Shown piece after piece: positions 44,771 through 57,769 of a stretch of 64,000 nt of DNA. The position numbers and the translations under genes are program-made. The DNA comes from Silurus meridionalis (taxonomy: Eukaryota > Chordata > Actinopteri > Siluriformes > Siluridae). The stretch's first letter is position 1; the number at the start of each line of letters is the position of its first letter. Below the pieces are notes generated by a model. That model had not been told where the DNA came from, did not search any database, and saw only the letters and a program-made list of their open reading frames with translations. The stretch spans positions 16,390,632 through 16,454,631 of the forward strand of contig NC_060885.1 of assembly GCF_014805685.1 (NCBI RefSeq), in the 5' to 3' direction.

Positions 44771-45004
44771 ACGGAAGGTGCACATAAAAGTCTGACATCC
44801 TGCCATTTTAGCACAGAACTTCAAAATTGGAGTTGGTCACTTACAGCACCCATGCAGGCACATGGAGAGAGTCTTCAGTTAAAAGGCTTACTCTATTTTC
44901 TAATATTATTCATAAATATTTTGCATTTGCTGGGCATGTTTGTATCTCTGTGTGTGCAGGTGTGTGTGTGTGTGTAATACATTTATGTATGTGTTTTTCT
45001 GTAT

Positions 45005-45006
<2 letters not shown>

Positions 45007-45078
<72 letters not shown>

Positions 45079-45106
45079 GTATGTGTTTTGTGTGTGTGTG
45101 TGTGTG

Positions 45107-45184
<78 letters not shown>
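45007..45184 (+). repeat. compound microsatellite (AT)n-(AC)n-(TG)n-(TA)n
   Basis: AT tract of about 54 bp, then CA, then TG, then a second AT tract of about 70 bp. Open readings of Tyr-Ile repeats across it are artefacts. Confidence 0.97.
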
Positions 45185-45185
<1 letters not shown>

Positions 45186-45188
<3 letters not shown>

Positions 45189-45450
45189 GATGTCAATTGA
45201 TTCAAATATTTATATATTTATATATTTATAATATTGTCATGATTTAACTCACAATTTAATCTTTAATTTAAACTTAATCATACATTTGTATCTGTTGTAA
45301 ATGTACCTTTAATTAATACGTTTCATGTTTTTTATGGTGGAGTTTGGTGCTTGATTTGAGAAATTTGGCGCATAAGAAAAACAAATGTTTACTGATTAAA
45401 AATAATTTTGGTGTAATAATTTTTTTTTTATATCTGAGTAAAGAAAACAC
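45186..45450 (+). repeat. interspersed repeat, family 'TGTCAAA-TTAAC' (copy 3)
   Basis: TGGAGTTTGGTGCTTGATTTG and GATTAAAAATAATTTTGGTG match the reverse complement of the 550-746 copy, so this copy is in the opposite orientation. The first ~150 bp are diverged. Confidence 0.55.
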
Positions 45451-45529
45451 ATCGTGAATAAATGTGTGTTGCTTTGAATGTTTTAATTTCAACTGTTTTA
45501 TATTTATTTATTTATATTTATATAAAATA

Positions 45530-45532
<3 letters not shown>

Positions 45533-45613
<81 letters not shown>

Positions 45614-45638
45614 TATAGCTGTGTGTGTGTGTGTGTGG
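45533..45638 (+). repeat. (AT)n microsatellite followed by (GT)n
   Basis: About 39 AT units to 45610, a GCATATAGCT spacer, then nine GT units. Confidence 0.97.
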
Positions 45639-46043
45639 TAAACATCTCATATGTATACAGGATTGCATCTTATAGTGTCACTGTCCATTTGTGGTGAGTG
45701 TGGTTGCTGCCCTGCTGTAGTGAGAAATGCCATAAGCAGACCCCAAGGAAACTGAAGCCTCCACAATGGATTACAGCAGGAAACCTGAAGAGCTGAGTAG
45801 TTCAGGTGGATGCCGGGAAGCTGGACAAGCTCAGACACAAAATTTTCCAGGAAAAAGGTGTTATAGCTAGCACTGCTACACTGCATGACCTCACAGCAAA
45901 CCATAATGGCACTTGGAAGATTCCCCAGAATAGCTAGTGATACACTATTCTAATGATACAAGCTTTATTATGATGGAAATCAATAATAGCCAAGTCTGCA
46001 GAGACCTACATGAAAGAAAAGAACTAATATATATGTTTGTGTG

Positions 46044-46059
46044 TCTGTCTATCTATCTA

Positions 46060-46133
<74 letters not shown>
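46044..46133 (+). repeat. (CTAT)n-(AT)n microsatellite
   Basis: Four CTAT units run into about 36 AT units. Confidence 0.96.
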
Positions 46134-46138
<5 letters not shown>

Positions 46139-47610
46139 CCCGCATTGTTTTAGCATACAAAACATTTACACGTTAAAATAAGCTACATTTAAATGATTTT
46201 CAGTATGACATTTTGTAATTTCATTTATGTAGAATTATATTGTCTTAGAAACTATAGGTCATTATTTAGTTATTATTCCAGCAGTAACTAATTATAAATG
46301 TGTTATAAATGCATAACTTCTTTGGTGTATTAATTCTGAAGTTATTGTTAATGCTAACCAATATAAAAAGTCATTTTCAAGAGGAAAACAATTTTAGATG
46401 CTGCCAATTTTTCATAAAAATGCTCCCTACAGAAAAGGAGACAACTGAGGGAAAGGAGTCAGCTGTAACTATGGAACAACTCTGTATATAGTGCACTGTG
46501 AGGCAAAGCTTTGTCTATCTTTGCCAGGAAACCCATCATGTTTCAGTCTACTATATTTGGAAAAGCTAGTGATTTTTTACATATACTTGCAGTCTTCCTG
46601 TCGACCTACTGCTGTGGGTCTTGTGGTTTTGGCTTCTTTGCACTCATGCATTGTTTGTTCATCTGATCTGACGTTAAATTCTCAGTTAATCACATGTAGT
46701 GTCTATATCTATCTACAGTACTTAAACATTATATTTTGTAGTTGAAATGCATTTCTTTGGAAGGCTTATATTTTTTTTAGCCTGCAAGGTAGCTCCTTTT
46801 GGAAATAGAATGCTGAGAGTAATCATATAGTGTAGTTCCTGTTGGGTGATTTGTTTGGCCAGAGAGTGTGTGCCTAATGCCAAAACATGGCTGCAGTTTT
46901 CTCAGTCCATAAGCAGCTGTAGTGTAAGGCCATGTGATGTATGAAGCATGGTTGACCTTGGGGAGGACCAAGCTTTCTCTCCAGTTCTTGTAGCACCTTC
47001 TGTCTTCTTTATGTTACCTGCCATCTAAATGTGCCTTTTTTGTCATATTGTTCAAGTGTAAAACTAGCTGCTGTTTCCCTTGCCTGTCGGTAGCAGTGCA
47101 GGTCTCAACATGATAAAGTCAATACCCAGACACACCTTGATCTATCGGTCTCTCGTTGCTTTTAGTCATTCCAGAGACAGCCCATAGGTTCAGTGTTGTC
47201 TCCGGTTTTCTCTGAAGCAGGTTGCTCTGTAATGTACTGCACATTGGTGGTAGCAAGAGGCAGTGGCCACAGCAGCCTCTTGTTTAATTTGAGCTGTCAC
47301 AATTACTCTGTGTTAACATTGTCAGATGGCACAAAGTCCAATGCCCAGGATGCCTTTTTTGTCTCTTCACGTTACACAGCCATTTTTTTAATGCATCCAG
47401 ACACGTGCAGTAAATAGCTGAAAGCAATTTATTTTCTAATTTTAATTGGATATTGTGTTTATTGGTGTTAGATGTTGTTCAATTTAGCTGTACAATTTAC
47501 ACTTTTGCCTGCATTTTACCTGAGGACTGCACATTGATGCTCTAAGTTGCATTATTATGATGATGATGATGATGATGATGATGATTATTATGTTGATGAT
47601 GATGATGCTG

Positions 47611-47646
<36 letters not shown>

Positions 47647-48524
47647 ATTATTATTATTATTACTGCATGTTTAAATTGGTATGGTCAAACTGAATGTTTA
47701 GAATTTGCCCAACTATATAAGTCTTATTACTGTTAATCATATTCAATCAAACATTTATATACTGTAAGTATTTTATTGAATTGTAACATTAAAAAAGGAT
47801 ACAATAGATAGAATGCAAGATTAAATTATAGTATATTTTTGGCTAGGCAATTATAAGGCTATTAAAAAAACTTTTTGGAAGTTTAACCTCAGGAAGTGGT
47901 TGTGAACTTTTTTTCTACATCTACATTTTGACAAATGATACCTGTCGGTCTGTCAGAAGTGCACTAATTGAGTCCTATTTAAATCATTAGCTGGCAAAGC
48001 AAGCCTGAAGTCCCTGTGGTCCTGAACAAATTACTTGTAGCGTATTTGTGTTCCCCGGAACATAACTGCTGCCGGGCCATCATGTCTCAAGAGAAGAAGA
48101 ATATAGTGGTGAATGTATGCTGTTATTAATTCATTTATCTTCAGAGATGAGTCTCAACCTACTGTATTACAGACTATAACACACTGAAACCAAGAGATTT
48201 AAATATATGTAAAAAGAAGAGAATGTCATGCTTCAATAATACTAATATTAGCAACACTCTTCTTAAAAACTCTTAACAAAGACAGACATTATCAAAACTG
48301 CGTAATGAGAGATTTATCAGTTTTAATGAAAAAAATGACAGTTATATTGGATGTATATGGGTACAGATATATTGCATGATAGCTGCCAATACAAGTTAAC
48401 ACAGCCTTATAAGAAAGGTTAAATCTTTTTTTTAATATACCAGCACATGGACACTTCAATGACAAATCATACTGGGTCATATCCAGCCCAGGCCATCCAG
48501 CCCTTCTGTTTAATTCATGTAAGT
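46134..48524. other. intergenic sequence with (GAT)n/(ATT)n tract
   Basis: Trinucleotide tract ATGATG... then ATTATT... at 47556-47661. Otherwise AT-rich with no recognised gene; the reading at 47193-47417 lacks signatures. Confidence 0.45.
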
Positions 48525-48527
48525 GTT

Positions 48528-48611
<84 letters not shown>
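48525..48611 (+). repeat. (GT)n-(AT)n microsatellite
   Basis: Short GT run followed by about 35 AT units. Confidence 0.97.
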
Positions 48612-48613
<2 letters not shown>

Positions 48614-49619
48614 GTACAGTATATCAGTTGCAGTCCATGCATTTGGTACCTGGGCCTTCAGTGAGGACTTACCCGACTTAATCCACTTCTTAATACCACA
48701 TTACGTCGCAATTATAGAAACCATCAATAATATACAAAAGCGCAATATAACAACATGAGGCATTACAGAGAGAGAGGCATTTCACATATAGAGGGTAAAT
48801 AGCATTTTACTAAACTCCATACCTCTACACAACTGTGCCACATACATTATCTAAAGCAGTTCAGGATCAATATTTGTCTAATAACATGACAAAAACATAA
48901 AAAGTTTTGATAAAATACAACCTACTCACCAGAGAGGCATACTTATAATTTGCACCGCTCCTCAGAGGCTGTAATCCAGTGGTACCGCTCGTATTCACTG
49001 TGTGAATATGGTTTCACTTTGACCAACCAATCAGAGGACAGAAAAATGCTGACGCTATTCTGGGTCAGATAGCTAAAGAAGCTAGTTGAAGAAACAGACC
49101 CATTGCTAATATAGTCTAATATACAACAGCCACTACTGATTCTGAAGGCCCTGGGCAGATTAGACATGGCAGCACATAGGCTGAAATCTGATTGGACAGA
49201 GAATAAGAGAATAAACTGTTGGGAATAAATGAATAGAATTTCATGAAACAAATATTAGAATTTTGGTTGTAAATATGGGTCAAGGTTTCTGATAGTGTTT
49301 AGGCCAGCAAAGAAGGCCTTGCTGTCCCTGACGCCCACCACTGATATATGTTTATCAGTGGCAATATCCTTATATATAGCAATATTCTTAACCTTTAATA
49401 CTCTATAGTCAGATTATGTTTTAATATACTTCTATACTTTATTTTATTTATTTTTTACATTACTTTAGTAATTGGTTGATTGATTGATTGATTGATTTAT
49501 TGATTCATTCATTCATTCACATATATTTGTTCATTTATCTGTCTTCAGCAATAACTTTACCCTTGTTAAGGATGTAATAGATTCAGAGCTTATTACTGCA
49601 ACAAGACATGAATACACCC
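48612..49619. other. intergenic sequence
   Basis: A minus-strand reading of 102 residues (49251-48943) has no family signature. TGAT/TTCA short repeats at 49472-49520. Confidence 0.4.
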
Positions 49620-49810
49620 TAAATGGATCACAATTCAATTGCAGTGCTTCATTTTAGCACAGTCAATCCATCTACTGACATGTTTTGAACAGTGGGAGAA
49701 AACAAGAGGAAACTTACAAGGACACGGGGTAAACGTGAAAATTAGTAAGCAGAGCTGAGAGCTGTGAGGTAGAAACACTATCCGCGACAGCATCACACCA
49801 CCTGCATTAT
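49620..49810 (+). repeat. SINE-like or DNA-element remnant (copy a)
   Basis: GTGGGAGAAAACAAGAGGAA and GGACACGGGGTAAACGTG resemble a common vertebrate repeat (GTGGGAGGAAACCGGAG... ACGGGGAGAACATGC). The same unit appears at 60.03 kb. Diverged. Confidence 0.4.
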
Positions 49811-52019
49811 GAAAATTACCATGCCATTTTATGCATAGAGAATAATTTAGGGGAAAAAATTTTCACGGATCATGGGGGCAGAACATCTACTGAAGTTAAA
49901 TATGATAGTTTAACAAAAAAAGTAAATTTATGTTAAACTCATTAAAGAAAAAACATTCAGGATATTTATTATTAACTTTAATATATTTACTGTAAAAATA
50001 TAAACATGACAACAATACAATTAAAATTACATTTAACATGGAAACTGTGCCGCAAATTAAGTTTTTTAATGTGGATAGCAGGTGTTATGAGTGATTTAAT
50101 GTTGATTGTACATTGATTTAATGTCTGCAATTTTTTTTAATGATTAGCATTTAATTGATTTATATCTTTGTCAATGCTAGTACAGTATTAGGGTTGTAAT
50201 ATAAAGTACTCTTTGCAAATGCTAGTAAATAATAATAATAAATGTATGATGTAGTTTCTTACATGGATTTATAAGACACATTATGTGGAAAATGTGAGCT
50301 AAAAGAGACACAACATAGTGACATACAGACCTCCAAAGCATTACCATAACAACAATCCTGTTGCCATGGTGAACTTATGTTTGGATGGCATTAGAAATGT
50401 TAGCTAATTAAATTAACAATAAGTTTTAGTTATGAGCAAATAAAACATCTGTTTTACAAGGCATCTGTTCACAAATTGTTGTGGTACAAGTAAGTAAAAT
50501 ACCTTACAAGAGTTTCAGTATCATATAGTGAAAAGATGATTACTCACAACCTGTTTTATTTTTAAGTTCATTATGTTGCATTATTTCTCACATATTATAT
50601 GTTATATTATATGTTAAGGATCATATACTGTTATGTTATTACAAATGCCAGTACTAGCCCTTGTTGATTGAGCAATTGACTGAGTAAAATCATCATCAGA
50701 GAATGTATAACTTTGAATGCTTTATGTTCATCGTTTGACATTAGATAATTCATGTAGTTTTTGAAGAAAAATAAAGTTTTTTGTGTATCAGAGCCTAAAT
50801 ATAGTCATTCCACAATACAATAATCCCAAACACATAAGCAAACTGACATCTGAATACCTGAAGAAGGGGAAAAACTAGCTGTTGGTATGTCACAGTCCAA
50901 AACTCCTTTAAGATGCAGGATCTTAAATGAGGTGTACATAAACAAACAAATCGATGGCTTGATACTGTAGATGGATTGATAAAGTATAACAATGTATAAC
51001 AATTTTTGTCTGTCAAAACTGTAGAGGCTTGCATTTGGTCACTGGTTGCTCCAAATGTTTTCTATTTAAGAATTATAGGGGTCACCATGCCCTTTGGGAC
51101 ATTTTATGCAGCAGAAATCTTTTGTTGCCTTCCCAGTTGACACAATCCTGCAGTCAGTTCCTTTGATCTTATCTTATCTTATCTTATCTTATCTTCTTTT
51201 CAAAAATGCACGTGTACACCTTGATATGACTGCACATGAAGCCCTTACTTTGACCATGGATTTTATACTCCAGTGTGTAAGCCTAAAAAGTCAGTAAGGA
51301 TTATCTTTATCAATGTTGTCTGTGTATCTGTTTTCATTTACCTTTCTTTTTTAACACAGTTACCTTGTAGACATCCTGCTAGTGTAACAGAAAACACTGG
51401 TGTACAGTCCACAGAGGCAGTGTCTGCTGTTTAACGCTATGCAGTAGACAGCTTTGTTTGTCTACATCTACATTCTCATGTCTGGGATATATTTATTTAT
51501 ATTAATAAAAACACTTACCAGCATTAATGTCCAAAAAGATTCTTTATTTTGTGTATTTTTTTTTTCTTCAGTGATCACTGTTAAATCTCAACTGATAAAG
51601 AGTTGAGGGAGTGTAGGTGTGTTAAGCTAAGTGACACAGTGACAGGCTTCATGTGCTTCTGAGGAAGACATACGCAAGCCTTCATCTCTCCAGATGGTAC
51701 TGTCACTTAATCAGTGGCACACTGCTCAGGGAACTGGGTACAAATGATTCAAAAATGTAAAACTTATTAATTATGATAGACATATATATTACTTGTAATG
51801 ATTCATTTATTAAACTCATAAAACTCAGTGCTAAAGTAAATTTGGTATTAAAAGTTACATAAGGTAGAATTCATGAGAAAGATAAAAACCACAACGGTTC
51901 AAAAGTTGCTAGACACTGGACTTCATGTTGTTGCTATGGTAATGCTGATAGTGATATTAGTAAAGCATCTTATAAGGGAATTTGCCTCTCCTTGGTGTTG
52001 ATTTTAATATACACCATAA
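49811..52019. other. intergenic sequence
   Basis: AT-rich. A TTATC run lies at 51167-51195. No gene or element recognised. Confidence 0.45.
51167..51195 (+). repeat. (TTATC)n short tandem repeat
   Basis: About six TTATC units, the same unit as the tail of the insertion at 16192-16544, but without the LINE-like sequence before it. Confidence 0.85.
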
Positions 52020-52330
52020 TACCTCTTTATTTGGTTGTTAATCCAAGGCAATATGGTCCTGCTCCTGTGATGCTAATTAATACGCTTTATTTATTTATTT
52101 TTTACTCAATTAATGGGCAAGATTAAATTGCAATTCCAGCTTCTACAGCAGATTTTTTAAATGCCAAGGGGTCCCCAAATCCAGCTAGGTGAATTAATAT
52201 GATAATCTGACTGGCTTTATGAGAGCATATTATCCTAGCGAAATGATTGGAATTTGTCTCAGAGAGAAAAAAAATCATGCATGCTCTTTTAATTCAGATA
52301 CCATGTTCCATGTAAATTTGTGTGTACGTT
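52020..52330. promoter_or_regulatory. candidate conserved non-coding element
   Basis: TGATGCTAATTAATACGC, GGTGAATTAATATGATAATC and GAAATGATTGGAATTTG give a cluster of homeobox cores in non-repetitive sequence. Confidence 0.35.
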
Positions 52331-53101
52331 AAATGAAAATGATCAACATCTTATTGAAAAGCCTATACCTTTGTGACAAGCCTCATATCTATTTAACACA
52401 GACATTAACACAGGCAGGACTGGGTGCAGCCAGGCTGGGTGAGCAATATGGATATCAGTGTCAGTTATTTTTACCCCATCCTTATTATAGCCTTAATAAA
52501 TCTATGAAAGAGGGAATTCTTCATCAGGACTTCCAGACGACATAAATAACAATGATTAAAGAATTATATAATATACATTAAGCACTTTATCTTGCTCTTT
52601 CATTCAGTCTGGCTCTTTTTTAAGTTTTTAATTATTTACCCAATTTTCTACCTTTATCACAGACATCTTTCAGTCAGTAACTGCTGCTTTGCATGCTGGC
52701 TCCCAGCAGTTGGTTACTTATGGTTTTTGTTTAATGTTGGAAAAGCACTAAAAGGCCAGTTGGAGTGATGCTAATGATGCTCATCATGCTAATCATGCTC
52801 ATGCTTTTTTTGGTAAATGCTTAGAGTGAGAGACACAGAGAGCTAGAAAGATGGTAAAAACAAAAGTAGTAACAACAGCATAATAATAATTTAAATCACA
52901 ACATAATATTTGCTTCCTCAAAGCTCCAGGGTCGTGGGTCCTATTCTTTATTTACTGTGTGTAAAGAATGTTCTTCCTTTATCTCCACAGGACTGTTTTT
53001 AATTTTTATTTGTGTGAATAATTCTGCTATGTATCTCATAATATCAATCTAGGCTCCAGATCCACTTTAACCGATGCAGATAAAGCAGAGTGCATGAGAG
53101 G

Positions 53102-53106
<5 letters not shown>
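52331..53106. other. intergenic sequence
   Basis: A tandem-like GATGCTAATGATGCTCATCA stretch near 52766-52800. Nothing else recognised. Confidence 0.45.

Positions 53107-53181
<75 letters not shown>
53107..53181 (+). repeat. (GA)n microsatellite
   Basis: About 37 perfect GA units. On the other strand this reads as a poly-Ser-Leu frame, which is an artefact. Confidence 0.97.
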
Positions 53182-53184
<3 letters not shown>

Positions 53185-53387
53185 ATTTATAGTAAGAGTG
53201 ACATTAGACCAAGAAGCCACAGATATACCAGTGATCATACCCATATGATTTCATATAATTTCATAGCCTTAAGAATTTGGGACTGTTTGATCTTGAAACA
53301 TAAATGCAGTTTTAAAGTGAATAACAAGCCAAAAATAGAAGAAGAATAGCCTAATTTGTCACATTACACTAATTTGTCACAATATAC

Positions 53388-53585
53388 ATTATAGCACAGT
53401 GAAATTCTTCCTTTACTTATCCCAACTTGCAGGGTCAGAGAAGGTATGGCACATTTCTGGAGCACAGAGGTTTAAGGGCCTTGCTCAAGGGCCCAAAAGT
53501 GGGCAGATTGGTGATAGCGGGGCTTGAACCCCCGACCTTCTGATCAGTAACCCAGCACCTTAACCACTGAGCTACCACTCCCAAA
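53388..53585 (-). mobile_element. tRNA-derived SINE
   Basis: Read on the minus strand from 53580: GAGTGGTAGCTCAGTGGTTA (Pol III A box) and GGGTTCAAGCCCC (B box) about 40 bp further. The body then reads GGGCCCTTGAGCAAGGCCCT. The head is clearly tRNA-like but no cloverleaf 3' half or acceptor end is present, so this is a SINE and not a tRNA gene. Confidence 0.78.
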
Positions 53586-55081
53586 AAAGTGAATTAACAT
53601 GTACATAAGAATTTTTGAAGGGAGCTGTACCTTACCTTTCTACAGTACCTTACAGCCTCAGGGCCTTTTCATCGCTGGCAATTTAGACAGGGAATTCCAA
53701 AAAAGTGAAAAATACAGAGAGATCTGAGACTGTGTTTCTCTAAGACAGAATGTGTGTGTCAGTTCCAGTTTTGCGGGGGTTTTTTGTGGTCTGATTTTGT
53801 GCCATGCTCAGTCATACATGAGGTTAATATTATTGTACATTTAAGTGCCAATGTTTGTGTTTTTACATGAGTTTAGTCAGCTAACAGTTACATTTTATTT
53901 GTAGACATATAAAGGTCTTATAGAGAACATGTGAATAAGAAAATGAAAAGTTAACAAAAGTTGAATGAAAAATAGAATTTTGCAATGCAAATAAGGGCAT
54001 ATTTCATTATGTGAGCTTTGAGGTGCTTTGGTGTGCTTTGGTGAGTTTGCCTAATGCTAATTGGGTGACATCCTGTCACTTCATTAACAAGGTCAGCATT
54101 TTGTGTTGTTATCCATTTTTTAGAGCTGAGAAATTTATTGTCAAGATGTTTTTTTTCAGGTTTTTTTTTTTATTACTTATAGTGGTCTTTACTACTTTTC
54201 AGCAAGAAATTACAACATAACATATGGAGTGCAATTAGAAACAACAGGGAGGAATGTGTCCCAGACAAAGTGACTTCATTGTTTTCTGTGGCTGATAAGT
54301 GCAAGGTACTGATTTAGTCTCTAATTGACAGAGTTCTTGTGAGCATGTCAATTTGCAGCAGGCTGTCTGTCACTCAGAAAAAGCAGTGATTCCAGTTTTT
54401 CTAAGCTGTTAATTAAATAATCGCTTATTATATACCTGTCAGTCACAGATATATTGATTTTTACGAATATATAACTCATCTTTAAACTTTTAACACTCTT
54501 TACTAACAAACTGCAATGTAAAAGGTGCTATCCTTTTGGAGTGTTTAATTTTAATACCAAAACTGCATAATGATTAGGGAGCACAAAGGAACGTTTTGTC
54601 CCATTTTTTTTAGGAGACTACTCCTCTCTTTAAGTTTGGGTTTGTTTGCTAGTAAAACTTATGGTTCACACACTAAATTTTGACATTATGTGTAAGTTAA
54701 TTCAACAGTAGGCAAGACGGACTAGTTAAGAGAAGTGGTAACTCAATGGCTAAGACCTTGCTATGCAACTTAGCCAAGCTGCCACATTTAAGTCATCACT
54801 TGCCTTTCAAATGTTCAATTATATCCTGCCGCAATTGTAAAACAAAGCAAATCAGCATCAAGTAAGCTACAAATTGTAGTAAATGATGTTTTAATTACTT
54901 GAAAGCACCTGTAAATGACTTGTAAATATACTGTAATATTTTGATGTAAATAAATGTAATGGTTATTTGGTATTTACTATTGTCAGGTCAAAGCAAGGTA
55001 GCAACTCCATTTCCCAACAACCACTGTGGCCATCAAAACCACATTTTCCTCTGCAGCATTACTAATCAAGCACACGTTTGC

Positions 55082-55083
<2 letters not shown>
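53586..55083. other. intergenic sequence
   Basis: AT-rich with T-homopolymers near 54150-54170. No gene or named repeat seen. Confidence 0.45.

Positions 55084-55141
<58 letters not shown>
55084..55141 (+). repeat. (CA)n microsatellite
   Basis: About 28 perfect CA units. Confidence 0.97.
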
Positions 55142-55144
<3 letters not shown>

Positions 55145-55877
55145 GTGAAGTATTTGCTCAGTCCCTGTACTCGCACACCTGACATTACCAAAACGTTTAT
55201 TTTGATTACCTTGTGATATTGCTCTGCTTTGTATTTATTCATGTTTTGAACCTAGCACTGTTCATGTTTCATATCTAGTCCTGTTTGAACAGTTCATAGA
55301 TCATCTGTTTTTTTCTGGCTTTTGGCTTGTTCTGTTTATTTGCCTCTGATTTTAGAATTGTCTCCTGTGATTTTAGTGAAAATTGTTTAGCCGCATTTGC
55401 ATCTATCTGTCTATGTGTCTTGTCACAACTATACATTCATAATATAGTAAATGGTATATCCTAAAGAGTTTCCCAAAGTGAAAATGTTTGCTAATTAGAT
55501 TTTGTATCATAATTAATAGCTTACAAAAGTCAGCATTATAAGCACGACATAAAAATGTTTAGGAAAGGCATTTTGCTAAATGTAAGTGAGTGAGTCCCAT
55601 CCTTAGGTTCCATGGATTAAACCTGAGCCTCAATTACCCCACTTTTTTCCATGAGGATATCCTTCCTTCCTAAATATATGTTGGTAGGTGGATCTGTGGA
55701 TCCTGATTATGGTAATAATGAATGAGTGTGCGTGCACATTTGCCTAGTGGTACTATATCTCAGAAAGTATAGTGTGGGTAATTGGTAATCAGATTGATAA
55801 CTTCATTAATAATTGTTTCACTACAGTAGACAATCAACAACTCAAAGAAGTGATAGTGCCAAGCTATCCTCAATAAA

Positions 55878-55878
<1 letters not shown>
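55142..55878. other. intergenic sequence
   Basis: Nothing recognised. Confidence 0.45.

Positions 55879-55944
<66 letters not shown>
55879..55944 (+). repeat. (TA)n microsatellite
   Basis: About 32 TA units. Confidence 0.97.
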
Positions 55945-55948
<4 letters not shown>

Positions 55949-56459
55949 CGTTTTACTCACTAGTCATTGTTAAATATTTTCATCTGCATATTTATACCAT
56001 ATAAAAATTAAAAATGAAACTAATAAAATAGTAACTTAATAAATATTTTGTAAATAATATCAACATGCGATCTTCAAAAACATACCACATTTCTTTTGTT
56101 ATACAATACATTTGTTGGGTTAATTATATTATTGAATTATTCAAAGACTACAATACAAATGAGGAGTACTTCTTTGTCTATAGTATCACATTATTATTAA
56201 ATGGTTCTAAAACACATCCCTTTATTTCTAGGTTGCATTTTATTGATACTGCACATAATGACATGGGAGTTCATGGTCCCAGAGGAGGCTCTGCCAAGCA
56301 GGTGCACATTATAACACCCTAGACCATCCCTTTAACTTGATCCTGATAGGTGTGTATAAACATTGCCCCAGGGATACTCCATGACCAGAGTCTGAACAAT
56401 CCTCTTGTGCTTTAAAGGATCTCCCATTTGAAACACCTCCCCAGGTTTTTCCCTTCAGC

Positions 56460-56730
56460 TACCTTTAATTTCCTGACCCCACCCTTTGCAGATGGACATA
56501 ATAACTGACTGGCTGAATGTAGCAGTTTGCCTATTCTCTGCATGCAGAGTTGAGATAAAGAATAAAGGATTGTTCTGTTAAGCTGTGGCAGCCCAGCGAC
56601 CCGTCAACAATTTTGCATTACCTCAATGTGAAAATCACCTCATCTGCTTTAATTACCACCTAATCATTTGTGTCAAGGCCCAGAGGGACTGACACCCCAC
56701 TCTTTCCCTCTCTTTTTGTCAGTGGAAAAT
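56460..56730. promoter_or_regulatory. candidate conserved non-coding element
   Basis: GCGACCCGTCAACAATTTTG and CTTTAATTACCACCTAATCA lie within 80 bp in sequence with no open frame, a motif-dense layout typical of vertebrate developmental enhancers. Confidence 0.4.
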
Positions 56731-57448
56731 TCTGTCTGAAATTTTTAAGGTGTGCAAATGTCTTTGTGTTTGATGCATTTGAGAATATCAATTTGAACAC
56801 TGCACATGATCTTTATTGCAAGTGTTACATTAAATACGTTATTTAAGCATTTCGGGTTTGAAGTGTGTTTTGGGTTATTAGGCAGGTATTATGTCAAGTT
56901 CCAAGAATTTCACATATTATCTTGTAACTGTAAAAATGTTTTATACTACATTTTAGTTCAAATATCATTTTGTACTGTGCCTGGGTTGAACCACTATAAC
57001 ACATTTGTACTACAAGACTTAAATTGTATATAGATGCTTAAAGCATTTTCTATGCACATGAAACGGAACCTAGATAGCATATTCTCTAATTAGATTTTAT
57101 AGACATGCAAGCAAGCTAAATGCAAACCTGTATTCTCTAATAAGTAGCTGTTTTTCTCTTGTTTTCACAAGTGCAGACTGTATATATGTCCAGCTTTAAC
57201 ATAACAAAAACAAAAGAAAAAATTAAACACAGTGAATAAAGTCATGTGATATGTTGACAGTTTGGTTTTAATACATAAATACTTAAAATGGAAAAATATA
57301 TACTTATTCAGAAATATTTTAAATAATCTCTGTATTATTTAGGTGAGTTTTGCTCTGAGTATTGTACGTTTCTGTTTTTCATGTTTGTTCTTCATACAAG
57401 TAAACAAGGTATTTTAGTTGTAAAATACAACTAAAAAAACATTTTATG
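56731..57448. other. intergenic sequence
   Basis: AT-rich, nothing recognised. Confidence 0.45.
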
Positions 57449-57546
57449 GTTTACATTTATGCCATTTGGCAGATCCCCTTATCCAGAGCAACGTACAAAT
57501 GAACACTTCCTATCGGAAGTCTTAACCACTGAGCTACCACTTCCCT
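57449..57546 (-). mobile_element. SINE remnant, internally deleted
   Basis: The tail unit TTTACATTTATGCCATTTGG CAGATCCCCTTATCCAGAGC is followed 30 bp later by the inverted tRNA head CTTAACCACTGAGCTACCAC seen also in the SINE at 53.5 kb. The B box and body between them are missing. Confidence 0.65.
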
Positions 57547-57769
57547 GATGATAAACTTGACATCTCTTTAATTCACTTTTATAACATTACCCTAATTCTT
57601 AGCAGAGCTTCATGTACAGGTAACTGATCTAAAGATAGCATTATAAAAAGAAGTAGACATTTTACCTCATAGGAAATACTAAATGATATAAGGTGAACAT
57701 TGCTGTAGCTGCTATAATTTAAAGAAAGGTTTTGTCAAACAAGTTCAGAATTCAGATCAAAGTAAGTGC

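Noticed and set aside
44827..45231. Long Tyr/Ile-repeat open readings over AT and CA tracts (also 45464, 46000, 48300-48750, 55760-56004, 58167-58454)
   Set aside because: Pure translation of dinucleotide or trinucleotide microsatellites, open on both strands; not genes.
53044..53244. Ser-Leu repeat reading
   Set aside because: Translation of the GA microsatellite.
53520..53580. A tRNA gene on the minus strand
   Set aside because: A and B boxes are present, but no acceptor stem or full cloverleaf is formed and the sequence continues into a SINE body.
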